Source of the DNA: Kitasatospora sp. DSM 101779 | Lineage (GTDB): Bacteria > Actinomycetota > Actinomycetes > Streptomycetales > Streptomycetaceae | DNA length: 64,000 nucleotides | Direction: 5' to 3' | NCBI RefSeq assembly: GCF_025655475.1 | Contig: NZ_JAHTIK010000001.1 | Coordinates: forward strand, 2,566,259 to 2,630,258 | Shown here: positions 50,458-59,319 of the stretch, one piece after another | Layout of the letters: the number at the start of each line of letters is the position of its first letter | Position numbering within the stretch: the stretch's first letter is position 1 | Notes under the pieces: generated by a model | Database searches by the model: none | The model's input: only the letters and a program-made list of their open reading frames with translations | What the model was told of the DNA's origin: nothing | Translations under genes and position numbers: made by a program

Positions 50458-52086
50458 TCAGCCCATGTGCGGGTAGCGGTAGTCCGTCGGCGGGACGAAC
50501 GTCTCCTTGATGGAGCGGGTGGACGTCCAGCGCATCAGGTTCTGCTTGGCGCCGGCCTTGTCGTTGGTGCCGGAGGCGCGGCCGCCGCCGAAGGGCTGCT
50601 GGCCGACGACGGCACCGGTCGGCTTGTCGTTGATGTAGAAGTTGCCGGCGGCCTGGCGCAGCACGTGCATGGCGTGCTGCACGGCCTCGCGGTCCTGGGC
50701 GATGATCGAGCCGGTCAGCGCGTACGCGGCGACCGACTCCATCTGCGCCAGCATCTCGTCGTACTTCTCGTCCTGGTAGACGTGCACGGCGAGGATCGGG
50801 CCGAAGTACTCGTCGCGGAAGTACTCGCTCGCCGGGTCCTCGCAGACCAGGACGGTCGGGCGGACGAAGTAGCCGACCGAGTCGTCGTAGGTGCCGCCGG
50901 CCAGGACCTCGACCTTCGGGTCGGCCTTGGCGCGGTCGATCGCGGCCTTGTTCTTGGCGAAGGAGCGGTCGTCGATGACGGCGCCCATGAAGTTGGACAG
51001 GTCGCAGACGTCGCCCATGGTGAGCCACTCGACCTCGTCGCGGAACTCGTCCTTCAGCTCGGCCCAGAGCGAGGCCGGGACGTAGGCGCGGGAGAGCGCC
51101 GAGCACTTCTGGCCCTGGAACTCGAAGGCGCCGCGGGTCATCGCGGTCTTCAGCACGGCCTTGTCGGCGGACGGGTGGGCGACCAGGAAGTCCTTGCCGC
51201 CGGTCTCGCCGACGATCCGCGGGTAGGTGCGGTAGCCGGCGATGTTGGTGCCGACCTCGCGCCACAGGTGCTGGAAGGTGGCGGTGGAGCCGGTGAAGTG
51301 GATGCCGGCGAGCGCGGGGTGCTTGAGGGCGACCTCGGAGACGGCCAGGCCATCGCCGGTGACCATGTTGATGACGCCCTTGGGCAGGCCGGCGGCCTCC
51401 AGCAGCTGCATCAGGTAGTGCGCGGCGAACTGCTGCGTCGGGGAAGGCTTCCAGATCACCACGTTGCCCATCAGCGCGGGCGCGGTCGGCAGGTTGCCGG
51501 CGATCGCGGTGAAGTTGAACGGGGTGATCGCGTAGACGAAGCCCTCCAGCGGGCGGTGGTCGCTGCGGTTCCACACGCCGTCCGAGGAGATCGGCTGCTC
51601 GGAGATGATCTGCCGGGCGAAGTGCACGTTGAAGCGCAGGAAGTCGACCAGCTCGCAGGGGGTGTCGATCTCGGCCTGCTGCGCGGTCTTGGACTGGCCG
51701 AGCATGGTGGCGGCGGCCAGGGTCTCGCGCCAGGGGCCGGCCAGCAGGTCGGCGGCCTTGAGGAAGATCGCGGCGCGGGAGTCGAAGGAGAGCGCCTGCC
51801 ACGCCGGGGCGGCGGCGAGGGCGGCCTCGACCGCGTCCTGCGCGTCGTCCCGGGTCGCGTTGCGCAGGGTGCCGAGGCGGGCGGCGTGGTTGTGCGGCTG
51901 GACGACGTGGATCTCGTCGCCGCCGCCCATCCGGTGCTCGCCACCGATGGTCATGGTGAGCTGGAGCGGCTCCTGGCCACCCAGCTCCTTCAGCTTCGCC
52001 TCCAGGCGGGCCCGTTCCGGGCTGCCGGGGGCGTAGCTGTGGACCGGCTCGTTCACCGGCGCGGGGACCTGGGTCACAGCATCCAT
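50458..52086 (-). CDS. pruA: L-glutamate gamma-semialdehyde (pyrroline-5-carboxylate) dehydrogenase
   Basis: A 542-residue aldehyde dehydrogenase, NAD-dependent, completing proline breakdown to glutamate. Marker segments are FVYAITPFNFTAIAGNLPTA, VIWKPSPTQ, the NAD-binding GIHFTGSTATFQHLW, the glutamate in RIVGETGGKDFLV, and the catalytic Cys in GAFEFQGQKCSALSR. The C-terminal FGGGRASGTNDKAG is also conserved. It follows the ALDH4 type that pairs with monofunctional PRODH. The ATG at 52086 leaves a 206-bp promoter gap to the divergent PucR gene. Confidence 0.96.
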   Translation of the reverse strand: MDAVTQVPAPVNEPVHSYAPGSPERARLEAKLKELGGQEPLQLTMTIGGEHRMGGGDEIHVVQPHNHAARLGTLRNATRDDAQDAVEAALAAAPAWQALSFDSRAAIFLKAADLLAGPWRETLAAATMLGQSKTAQQAEIDTPCELVDFLRFNVHFARQIISEQPISSDGVWNRSDHRPLEGFVYAITPFNFTAIAGNLPTAPALMGNVVIWKPSPTQQFAAHYLMQLLEAAGLPKGVINMVTGDGLAVSEVALKHPALAGIHFTGSTATFQHLWREVGTNIAGYRTYPRIVGETGGKDFLVAHPSADKAVLKTAMTRGAFEFQGQKCSALSRAYVPASLWAELKDEFRDEVEWLTMGDVCDLSNFMGAVIDDRSFAKNKAAIDRAKADPKVEVLAGGTYDDSVGYFVRPTVLVCEDPASEYFRDEYFGPILAVHVYQDEKYDEMLAQMESVAAYALTGSIIAQDREAVQHAMHVLRQAAGNFYINDKPTGAVVGQQPFGGGRASGTNDKAGAKQNLMRWTSTRSIKETFVPPTDYRYPHMG

Positions 52087-52292
52087 GGCGCGCACGCTCT
52101 CCTTCTCGTCATGGGTCGGCCGGCGGGGGTCGCACGTCGGCCATGCGGCAACGCTATGCCGCGGCCGGGGTCCGCTTGATTGGCCGGGCCGCCAAAGTGC
52201 GGCCGATACCCTTGTACGTGTGAACAGACCCGCCGACCGGCCGAAGGCCGCCGCCCGATGAGCGCCGCCCGCTCCGTGCCCGGGGCCGCCCG

Positions 52293-53907
52293 GTGACCGC
52301 CGTTCCGGGCCTGCCGCTGCGGCAGCTGCTGATGTCGCTGGGCGAGCCGCTGGTCGAGCTGCAGGCCGCCCCGGCCGGCCTGGACGTGCCGGTGCGCGAC
52401 GTCGCGATCCTCGACCCGGAGGAGCCGCCCGCGGCCGGCCCCGGCGAGCTGGTGCTGGCGATCGGCGTCCGCGGCCGGGCCGCCCTGCCGGTGCTCCGCG
52501 CGGCGGGCCGGGGCGGGGCCGCGGCGGGTCGCCGTCAAACTGGATGCGGGCGGCGTGCCGGACGCGCTGCGGGAGGCCGCGGCGGAGGCGGGGGTGGCGC
52601 TGCTGTCCGTCCGCCCGGAGACCCGCTGGGAGCACCTCGACGGGCTGGCGCGGATGCTGATCGCCGGCCCCGACACCCCGGAGGCCGCCGAGCCGAACGC
52701 CGGCGACCTGTTCTCGCTCGCGCAGACGGTCGCGGTGCTCACCCACGGCGTGGTCTCCATCGAGGACACCTCCAGCCGGGTGCTCGCCTACTCGCGCTCC
52801 TCCGACTCGGACGAGCTGGACGACCTGCGCCGGCTGTCCATCCTCGGGTGGCAGGGCCCGGAGCCGTACCTGTCCAAGCTGCGCGAGTGGGGCGTCTTCC
52901 AGCACCTGCGCGGCTCGGACGCGGTGATCGAGATCGACGCCCACCCGGACCTCGGCATCCGCCGGCGCCTCGCGATCGGCATCCGGGCCGGTGCCCAGCC
53001 GCTGGGCACCATCTGGGTCCAGGAGGGCGCGCAGCCGCTGGCCGAGCAGTCCGAACAGGCGCTGGTCGGCGCCGCACGGGTGGCGGCCGGGCAGCTGGTG
53101 CGGCGGCGGCGCGAGCTCTCCGCGGACGTCCGGCTGACCCGCACCCTGCTCACCGGCCTGCTGGAGGGCTCGACCGGACCGCAGTCGCTGGCCACCCACC
53201 TCGGCCTCGGCCTGCGCCGCCCGGCGACCGTCCTGGCCTACGCCGCCGACTCCCCCACCGAGGGCGCCGACCCCGAGCTCACCCGCGCCGAGGTGATCGG
53301 CCTGATCTCGGTGCACGCCGCGGCCCGGCACCGCGGGGCACTGCTCGCCCCGATCGAGTCCCGGGTCTACGTGCTGCTGCCCGAGCTGCCGCCCGCGCTG
53401 CCCGCGGCCACCCTGCGCGGCTGGGCGCAGGAGGTGGTCGACGCGGCGCAGGAGCACCTCGGGGTGCGGCTGCGGGCGGCGATCGGCACCACCGTGGACG
53501 GCCTGGCGAAGGTGACCGAGTCCCGGGCGCAGGCCGACCGCATCCTGGACGCGATGGTCCGCGGCGGGGTCGCCCGCCAGGTCGCGGCGCTCTCCGACGT
53601 CCAGGCGGAGGTGCTGGTCAGCGAGGTGCTGGCGCTGCTGCAGGAACACACCGGGCTGCGCGACCCGCGGCTGACCGAGCTCGCCGAGTACGACCGGAAG
53701 CACGGCACCCGGCTCGCCGAGTCGGTGCTGGCCTGGCTGGACGCGCTCGGCGAGGTCCGGGTCGCCGCGGACGCCCTGCACATCCACCCCAACACCCTGC
53801 GCTACCGGGTCCGCCGGGCCGAGCAGATCACCGGCCTCGACCTCGCCCAGCCGCAGCAGCGGCTGCTGGCGATGCTGCAACTGCGGCTGCCCGCCGAGGA
53901 CGCCTGA
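52293..53907 (+). pseudogene. PucR family regulator of proline catabolism, frameshifted
   Basis: A PucR-type activator spread over two frames. From the GTG at 52293 the PucR N-terminal domain reads LPLRQLLMSLGEPLVELQAA, DVAILDPEEPP and ELVLAIGVRGRAALPVLRAA. One extra G in GGG at 52526-52528 throws the frame. The other frame resumes AVKLDAGGVPDALREAAAEA and runs intact to LRLPAEDA. The body has the GGDEF-like linker and a C-terminal HTH_30 (LRVAADALHIHPNTLRYRVR in part: VAADALHIHPNTLRYRVRRA). Divergence from the proline genes marks it as their likely regulator. If the indel is real, a start after it might still give a shortened protein. Confidence 0.85.
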
Positions 53908-53945
53908 CGGGGCGTCGACGACGGGCAGCGCGCGGAGGGTTGCGG

Positions 53946-53961
53946 CCGGCCCGCGGGCCGG
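53946..53961. terminator. Short palindrome between PucR and phoX genes
   Basis: CCGGCCCG-CGGGCCGG, a perfect 16-nt palindrome in the 60-bp gap between convergent stops, ending 6 nt before the phoX stop codon. Probably a shared terminator, though the stem is short. Confidence 0.5.
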
Positions 53962-53967
53962 GTCCGG

Positions 53968-55422
53968 TCAGTGGCGGCGCAGGCGGTGCCACGGGCCGGT
54001 GATCGCGAGCATGATGCCCGGCTCCTGGATGTTGGCGAACAGCGTCTCGCCGTCGGCCGAGAAGGTGACACCGGTGAACTCACTGAACTCCGGCTTCTCC
54101 GCGGTGCCGAGGTTGAGCTCGTTGCGGGCGATCGGGAAGGTCCGGCCCTCGTCCGTGGTGCCGAACAGGTGCTGCTGGCCCTCGCCGTCCTCGGCGATCA
54201 CCAGGCCGCCGTGCGGGGAGACGGTGATGTTGTCCGGGCCGTCGAAGTTGCCGTTGTCCGCCCACACGTCCTTGTTGACGCCGAGCAGCACCTTCAGGGT
54301 GACGGTGCGGCGGGCCGGGTTGTAGAACCACACCTGGCCGTCGTGCTGGACGGGGCTCTCCTCGCGGGCGTAGCTCGCCACGAAATAGGTGCCGCCGTCA
54401 CCCCACCACATGCCCTCCAGCTTGCGGGAGCGGGTGATCTCGCCGTCCTTGAACTGCTTGCGGACGGAGACCGTCTTCGCGTCGCGGTCCGGCACCTTCA
54501 CCCAGTCCACGCCGTACGTGGTGCCGATCGCCGTCGCGCGGGACAGGTCGTCGACCGGCTTGCCGTGCGAGTCGAAGCACTTGAAGGCCTCCAGCACGCC
54601 GGCGTCGTCGGCCAGCGTGCGCAGCTTGCCCCGGCCGTGGTGGAAGCCGGCCGGCGGGGTCCAGCGGTAGAGCAGGCCGTTCGGGCCGGACGCGTCCTCG
54701 GTCAGGTAGACGTGGCCGCGCTTCGGGTCGACCACCGCCGCCTCGTGCGGGTAGCGGCCGAAGGCCTTGACCGGCTTCGGGTCGCGGTTGGCGTCCTGGT
54801 CGTACGGGTCCACCTCGAAGATGTAGCCGTGGTCCTTGGTCATGCCGTTCTGGCCGGCCCTGTCCTCGGTCTCCTCACCGGACAGCCAGGTGCCCCACGG
54901 GGTGGCACCGCCCGCGCAGTTGGTGGAGGTGCCGGCGATGCCGACCCACTCACGGACCTGCTTGCCGTGCCTGGCGACCTCGACGACGGTGCAGCCGCCG
55001 GCCGCGGTCGGGTCGTAGACGTGGCCCTCCAGCAGCGGCACGGGGTGCGGCCAGTTGGCACGCCTGCCCTTCAGCTCGTGGTTGTTGACCAGCAGGGTTG
55101 CGCCGTGCCGGCCGGGGAAGGCCGCGGTGCCGTCGTGGTTGCTGGGCGTCGACTCGCCGGTGACCAGCGTGGTCCTGCCGGTGTGGGTGATGATCCGGTA
55201 CCTGAAGCCCTTGGGCAGGGCCAGGATGCCGTCCGGGTCGGAGACGAGCGGGCCGTAGCCGAGCGCGGTGTGCGCGCCCTTCCCGGCCGCCGGGGCGTCG
55301 CCGCCGAGCGGGGCCGCGATCGCGCCTGGGGCGGTGGCCAGCACCTCGGCACTGCCGGCGATGAGGACACCGGCCCCGAGCACGGTCGAGCGGTTCACGA
55401 AGTCCCGGCGGGACAGCGACAT
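53968..55422 (-). CDS. phoX: PhoX-type alkaline phosphatase (DUF839), Tat-exported
   Basis: A 484-residue secreted phosphatase, calcium/iron-dependent in characterised PhoX enzymes. The Tat signal SRRDFVNRSTVLGAGVLIAG lies at residues 4-23. The DUF839 domain shows ATLLVNNHELKGR, GGCTVVEVARHGKQV, CAGGATPWGTWLSGEETED, GHVYLTEDASGPNGLLYRW and PDNITVSPHGGLVIAEDGEG. The Cys of CAGGATPWGTW and the ETED acidic pair are conserved metal-site residues. GGAG precedes the ATG at 55422, and a good PHO box lies about 55 nt upstream, so PhoP induction under phosphate limitation is expected. Confidence 0.92.
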   Translation of the reverse strand: MSLSRRDFVNRSTVLGAGVLIAGSAEVLATAPGAIAAPLGGDAPAAGKGAHTALGYGPLVSDPDGILALPKGFRYRIITHTGRTTLVTGESTPSNHDGTAAFPGRHGATLLVNNHELKGRRANWPHPVPLLEGHVYDPTAAGGCTVVEVARHGKQVREWVGIAGTSTNCAGGATPWGTWLSGEETEDRAGQNGMTKDHGYIFEVDPYDQDANRDPKPVKAFGRYPHEAAVVDPKRGHVYLTEDASGPNGLLYRWTPPAGFHHGRGKLRTLADDAGVLEAFKCFDSHGKPVDDLSRATAIGTTYGVDWVKVPDRDAKTVSVRKQFKDGEITRSRKLEGMWWGDGGTYFVASYAREESPVQHDGQVWFYNPARRTVTLKVLLGVNKDVWADNGNFDGPDNITVSPHGGLVIAEDGEGQQHLFGTTDEGRTFPIARNELNLGTAEKPEFSEFTGVTFSADGETLFANIQEPGIMLAITGPWHRLRRH

Positions 55423-55476
55423 GTCGGTCACTCCTGAGGGTGGGCGTACGGGAAGGACGCGCAGCAGACTCTTCGC

Positions 55477-55498
55477 GGCGGGTGAACCCGGTGTGAAC
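55477..55498 (-). promoter_or_regulatory. PHO box upstream of phoX
   Basis: On the minus strand two adjoining 11-nt units read GTTCACACCGG and GTTCACCCGCC. Both keep the GTTCAC core of the streptomycete PhoP direct repeat with exact 11-nt spacing. The site ends 54 nt before the phoX start. Confidence 0.85.
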
Positions 55499-55622
55499 CG
55501 GGGGCTGCGGCGCAGTGGTGTTTTGCCGTCCTCATGCGAACCCATGACCTGCTCTTCACCTTCGCCGCCGTCGGCACCGGCCGCCACAACCGCCCTTCGA
55601 GCCGCCCGTACGCGCCGCCGGC

Positions 55623-56861
55623 TCAGCCGCGGCGCAGGCCCCGCCAGTCCTCCCAGGCCGCCAGCCACGCCTCCTCGGCGCCGTCCGGACCGCCCGGCGC
55701 GCCGCCCGCCCACAGCCGCGCCCAGGCCAGCTGCGCCGACAGGCTCGGCACCTCACTGGCGAAGACGGTGTACCGGACGGACTCCGCGACCGCCGCCTCG
55801 CCCTCCGCAGTCCCCACCAGCCAGTCCGTCCGCTGCGCCAGCCGGGTCAGCTGGTTGACCAGCGCGGACACCGCCTCCACCGCCTCCTGGCGGGACTCCG
55901 AGGCCAGCCGCATCTGCTGCCGCACCGCCGACTCCCAGCACTCCGCCCCGGCCTCGCCGCGCAACCGCCGCGGGATCCGGCCGGCGCGCCGCGAACAGAG
56001 CTGCGCCTCCACCGCGATGGCCTCCTGGATGCCGTGGTCGACCACCGCCCGGTGGGCGTCCAGCCCGGTGGCCGGCGGCAGCTCCCGCTCCTCCACCGGG
56101 ACGGCGCGCCGCCATTGACGCTCCGTCATCTTCCGGGCCTGCGCGGTGCGGCCGCGGACGAACGGCTCGACGTCGAGGACCCTGAGCAGCTCGACCCCGT
56201 CCGGCGGCAGGCCCCGCGCGGTGACGGTCACGGCGACACCGTCCAGCTGCAGCCGGCCGGCCCAGACCGGTGCGCCCCCGGCGGCCGGGGCGGTGCCGTC
56301 GGGCCCGACCGGCCGGCGGTCCTCGTGGATCTCCACCGGGCAGGGCTCGCCGTCGAGGGAGATCCAGCCGCGCAGTGCCCGGGTCAGCCCGGGGCCGTCG
56401 CCCTCGTCGATGCCCACCTGGTCGTAGACGCGGTCGCGCTCGTCCTCGACGACGTCCTCCAGCTCCGGCAGCGGCAGCACCCGGTCGGGCTCGGCGGGAT
56501 CGGCGGCGCGCTGGGTGCGGACGGTGACGTGCGGGCCCCGCGGGTCCGTCCAGTCGCCGGAGCGCAGCTCGACCCAGCGGAGCCGGCCGTCGAGCACCTC
56601 GTACCCGGCCAGGCAGGCGCGGTCGGCGGGGCCGTCGGTGCCGGGACCGACGGCGGCGTAGAACGGGAAGTCCGCGCCAAACAGCACCCTGCGGTCGCGC
56701 TCCTCGTGCTCCTCGTGCTCCTCGTGCTCCTCGTGCTCCTCGTGCTCCTCGTGCTCCCGGGGCTCCCGGGGCTCGCTGCCGTCCCGATGCCCGGGTCCGC
56801 GCGGGGGGCCGGCCGGGGTGTCCTCGGGGTCGTGGGGCCCACCCACCTGCTGTCTGGTCAT
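55623..56861 (-). CDS. Hypothetical protein with EHE acidic repeat
   Basis: I do not recognise the family. The 412-residue soluble protein opens with a Pro/Gly-rich segment and a low-complexity (HEE)n run of about 19 residues near residue 35-55. Then comes a folded region with beta strands (VLFGADFPFYAAVGPGTDGP; RLRWVELRSGDWTDPRG; GLTRALRGWISLDGEPCPVE) and a helical C-terminus (ESRQEAVEAVSALVNQLTRL; SLSAQLAWARLWAGGA). Coding bias is strong throughout. No membrane segment or signal. It stands alone, 200 bp from phoX. Confidence 0.7.
   Translation of the reverse strand: MTRQQVGGPHDPEDTPAGPPRGPGHRDGSEPREPREHEEHEEHEEHEEHEEHEERDRRVLFGADFPFYAAVGPGTDGPADRACLAGYEVLDGRLRWVELRSGDWTDPRGPHVTVRTQRAADPAEPDRVLPLPELEDVVEDERDRVYDQVGIDEGDGPGLTRALRGWISLDGEPCPVEIHEDRRPVGPDGTAPAAGGAPVWAGRLQLDGVAVTVTARGLPPDGVELLRVLDVEPFVRGRTAQARKMTERQWRRAVPVEERELPPATGLDAHRAVVDHGIQEAIAVEAQLCSRRAGRIPRRLRGEAGAECWESAVRQQMRLASESRQEAVEAVSALVNQLTRLAQRTDWLVGTAEGEAAVAESVRYTVFASEVPSLSAQLAWARLWAGGAPGGPDGAEEAWLAAWEDWRGLRRG
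56700..56758 (-). repeat. 9-bp tandem repeat coding EHE
   Basis: About six perfect copies of a CTCCTCGTG unit, in frame, encode the (HEE)n tract. It is a candidate variable-number repeat; change by whole units keeps the frame. Confidence 0.9.
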
Positions 56862-57047
56862 GCTCGCCGCACCCCCGGTCCTCGCCGCGCCGTCCGCGGC
56901 GGCCGCCGGGCGCCGACCCCCCGACCACCGCACCGCGTCCGCCCCACGATACGGGTCGGCGCACCTGGCAGGCCATCAGGCCGCACGACCCGCCGACCGC
57001 CCGGGAACACCCGCCGGATGTCGGCGGTGCTGCCTACCCTGAGCGGC

Positions 57048-57491
57048 ATGACTTCGACCACCGACTTCCCGGCCCGGATCAGCATCGTCACCCTCGGGGT
57101 CACCGACCTGGGCCGGTCCACGGCCTTCTACGAGGCGCTGGGCTGGCGCCGCTCGGCCGCGTCCAGCCCGGAGATCGTCTGGTTCCGCACCGCCGACTCG
57201 GTCCTCGGCCTGTTCCCCACCGACGAGCTGGCCGCCGACGCCGGGGTCCCGGCGGCCGGTGAGCCGTCCTTCCGCGGGGTGACCCTCGCCGTGAACCTGG
57301 AGTCCACCGCCAAGGTGGACGCCGCACTGGCCACCGCCGTCGCCGCCGGCGCCACGGTGGTCAAGCCCCCGACCGCCACCTCCTGGGGCGGCTACTCCGG
57401 CTACTTCGAGGACCCGGACGGCCACCTCTGGGAGCTGGCCCACAACCCCTTCTTCCCCTTCACCGAGGACGGCAGCCTCGACCTGCCGTAG
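57048..57491 (+). CDS. VOC superfamily (glyoxalase-like) protein
   Basis: A 147-residue protein with two beta-alpha-beta-beta-beta modules: ISIVTLGVTDLGRSTAFYEA at the N-terminus and a second half ending SGYFEDPDGHLWELAHNPFF. The EDPDGHLWE strand supplies the conserved metal-site Glu. Many such proteins are lyases, dioxygenases or antibiotic-binding resistance proteins; nothing decides between them. The ATG at 57048 fits the fold start. Its stop overlaps the first base of the repeat element at 57491. Confidence 0.85.
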   Translation: MTSTTDFPARISIVTLGVTDLGRSTAFYEALGWRRSAASSPEIVWFRTADSVLGLFPTDELAADAGVPAAGEPSFRGVTLAVNLESTAKVDAALATAVAAGATVVKPPTATSWGGYSGYFEDPDGHLWELAHNPFFPFTEDGSLDLP

Positions 57492-57574
57492 GAGTCGTCC
57501 CAAAGGTGCTCAACGGTCGATTCAGGGGCGTGTGGGGCACCTACGGCTGCCCGATCGCCTTTGAGGACGACTCC
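57491..57574. repeat. 84-bp palindromic element with 16-bp inverted ends
   Basis: GGAGTCGTCCCAAAGG (57491-57506) is the reverse complement of CCTTTGAGGACGACTCC (57558-57574) but for one inserted A. The 51-bp interior has no coding frame. The shape is that of a small intergenic palindromic repeat or MITE. Similar sequence is, from memory, recurrent in streptomycetes; I could not check this. It also sits where a terminator for the VOC gene is expected. Confidence 0.7.
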
Positions 57575-57599
57575 CAGGGCCTGCCGGGCTCCGAGTGGC

Positions 57600-57632
57600 G
57601 GCGCCCCGCCGGCCGTCGACCGGTGGGGCGCC
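57600..57632 (-). terminator. Hairpin terminator after the acidic 556-residue protein
   Basis: GGCGCCCC (57600-57607) pairs with GGGGCGCC (57625-57632), with an inner CCGG/CCGG, 16 nt past the stop of the minus-strand gene. Confidence 0.6.
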
Positions 57633-57648
57633 CGCGGCGGACGGGCCG

Positions 57649-59319
57649 TTACCCGTGGCCCTGCTGCGACTTGGCCTTGAAGGCGGCCTTGCGGGCCTCC
57701 TTGGCGACGGTGCGGTCGGTGTGGAGTTCGCCGACGGTGTCGAGCACCAGGGCGGTGTAGGGGTGCGGCACCCGCCAGAGTTCGCCGAAGTAGGAGGCGG
57801 GGTTGTCGGTCACCGGCAGGCCGGCGACCAGCTCGCGCAGCTGGCCGGCGTCTCCGCGGCCGACCAGCAGCACGGCCGCGAAGTGGTCGACGGTCCGCCA
57901 GAGGGCGACCGGCCGCTCGGCGGCGGCGACGTCGTGGCCGTGGGTGCGCAGCAGCTCGCGGGCGAGCCCACCGAGCTCCGGGTCGTCGACGACCTCGGTG
58001 AGGGCGGTGTCCCCGGCCTCGCCGAGCTCGTCGAGGGCGGCCGCGGTGTACATCCGCCGCACCGGGCTGTGCGCGTCCAGTCCGCGGGAGGCGGCGAGCA
58101 GTTCGCGGGCACCCTCCAGCGGCTCGCGCCGGGCGAGCCAGACCTGGACCTCCCGTTCGGGCAGCACGTTCGGGGACTCGGCGAGCCCCCGCAGCAGCGC
58201 GGCGGCGTCGCCCTGGGCGAGGTCGCCGATCAGCGGGGCGTCGTAGCCGTCGGCGAGCAGCCACTCGCGGACGCCGTACTGGCCGAGCGGGGTGAGCCGG
58301 ACGAGGCCGAAGCGGGCGGCGTCCTCCTCGGTGGGTTCCCCTGCGGCCGCCTCGGCGCCCTCTCCCGCCTCCCCGTCCTCTTCCTCCTCCTCGAAGAGTT
58401 CCGGGTCGATCGGCCGGTGCTCGACCAGGCCCAGTTCGGCGAGGTCGGCGAGCATCGGGTCGAGTTCGACCATGAGGTCGGTGATCTGGCCGAGCATCTC
58501 CTCGTCGGGCTCCTCGCCCTCGGGGACGACCAGCAGTGCGGCGAGCACGCCCAGCGGCACGGTCTCCTCGCCGGGCTCGGCGAACGCGGTCAGCTCGTAC
58601 AGCACCTGGAGCGCCTCGTCGAGGAGCTCCGCGGCGGCCTCGCTGGCCTCCTCGACCTCGGCGAGCGCGCTCTCGGCGGCCTCCTCGTCCTCGGTGTCCC
58701 CGCCGGCCCCCGTCCCCTGGCCCTCCCCCTCGTCCGTGCCCTCGATGTCGAGCAGGTCGGTGTCGACGGCGAGCTCCCGGACGATGCCGGCCGCGGTGAG
58801 CCACAGGTCGAGGACGGTGGCCGGGTCGCCGGCCTCGGCGTCCGCGACCTCCTCCATGGGGACGGCCACGTGCTCGCCGGCCTGGGTGGTGCCGAGCTCG
58901 ACCAGGTCGAGGTCGCACGCCAGCGACCAGGCCCGCAGCACCTCGACCACGGCCTCCTCGGACACCTCGCCCTCCTCCGGGGCGAGCCCGATCAGCCGGG
59001 CGGCCGGGCCGCGGTCGTCCTCCACCAGGTCGCCGAACTCGTCGACGACCCGGTGCGGCGCGGCCCAGCGGGCCAGCTTGACCGCCTGGGCGATCAGCGG
59101 GACGGCCAGCGCGGCGGCGGCGAGCTCCGTCTCCGGGGGCAGCGCGATCGGCGGGACGAGCACCGCGGTGTCGTCGAGGTCCTCGTCGTCCTCGTCGCGG
59201 CCGCCGGCCCCGTACAGCTCGGCCAGGTCGTAGTCGGCGGGCAGCAGGCTCTCGGCGGGTGCCGCCTGCGGCCCGGCACCGGCCGAGTGGTCAGGGGTGT
59301 TGCGGCGTCGTCCGGCCAT
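57649..59319 (-). CDS. Conserved acidic hypothetical protein, 556 aa
   Basis: I do not recognise a named domain. The protein is strongly acidic, with clusters such as GGRDEDDEDLDDTAV, ELFEEEEEDGEAGEGAEA and EGTDEGEGQGTGAGGDTEDE. Between them are helical, wHTH- or HEAT-like segments: VVEVLRAWSLACDLDLVELG, LLDEALQVLYELTAFAEPGE, RLTPLGQYGVREWLLADGYD, and repeats in the C-terminal third (GDTALTEVVDDPELGGLARE). It ends with a basic KEARKAAFKAKSQQGHG. The C-terminal part resembles armadillo/HEAT helical repeats. A protein-interaction role is plausible but not shown. It is monocistronic. Confidence 0.75.
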   Translation of the reverse strand: MAGRRRNTPDHSAGAGPQAAPAESLLPADYDLAELYGAGGRDEDDEDLDDTAVLVPPIALPPETELAAAALAVPLIAQAVKLARWAAPHRVVDEFGDLVEDDRGPAARLIGLAPEEGEVSEEAVVEVLRAWSLACDLDLVELGTTQAGEHVAVPMEEVADAEAGDPATVLDLWLTAAGIVRELAVDTDLLDIEGTDEGEGQGTGAGGDTEDEEAAESALAEVEEASEAAAELLDEALQVLYELTAFAEPGEETVPLGVLAALLVVPEGEEPDEEMLGQITDLMVELDPMLADLAELGLVEHRPIDPELFEEEEEDGEAGEGAEAAAGEPTEEDAARFGLVRLTPLGQYGVREWLLADGYDAPLIGDLAQGDAAALLRGLAESPNVLPEREVQVWLARREPLEGARELLAASRGLDAHSPVRRMYTAAALDELGEAGDTALTEVVDDPELGGLARELLRTHGHDVAAAERPVALWRTVDHFAAVLLVGRGDAGQLRELVAGLPVTDNPASYFGELWRVPHPYTALVLDTVGELHTDRTVAKEARKAAFKAKSQQGHG

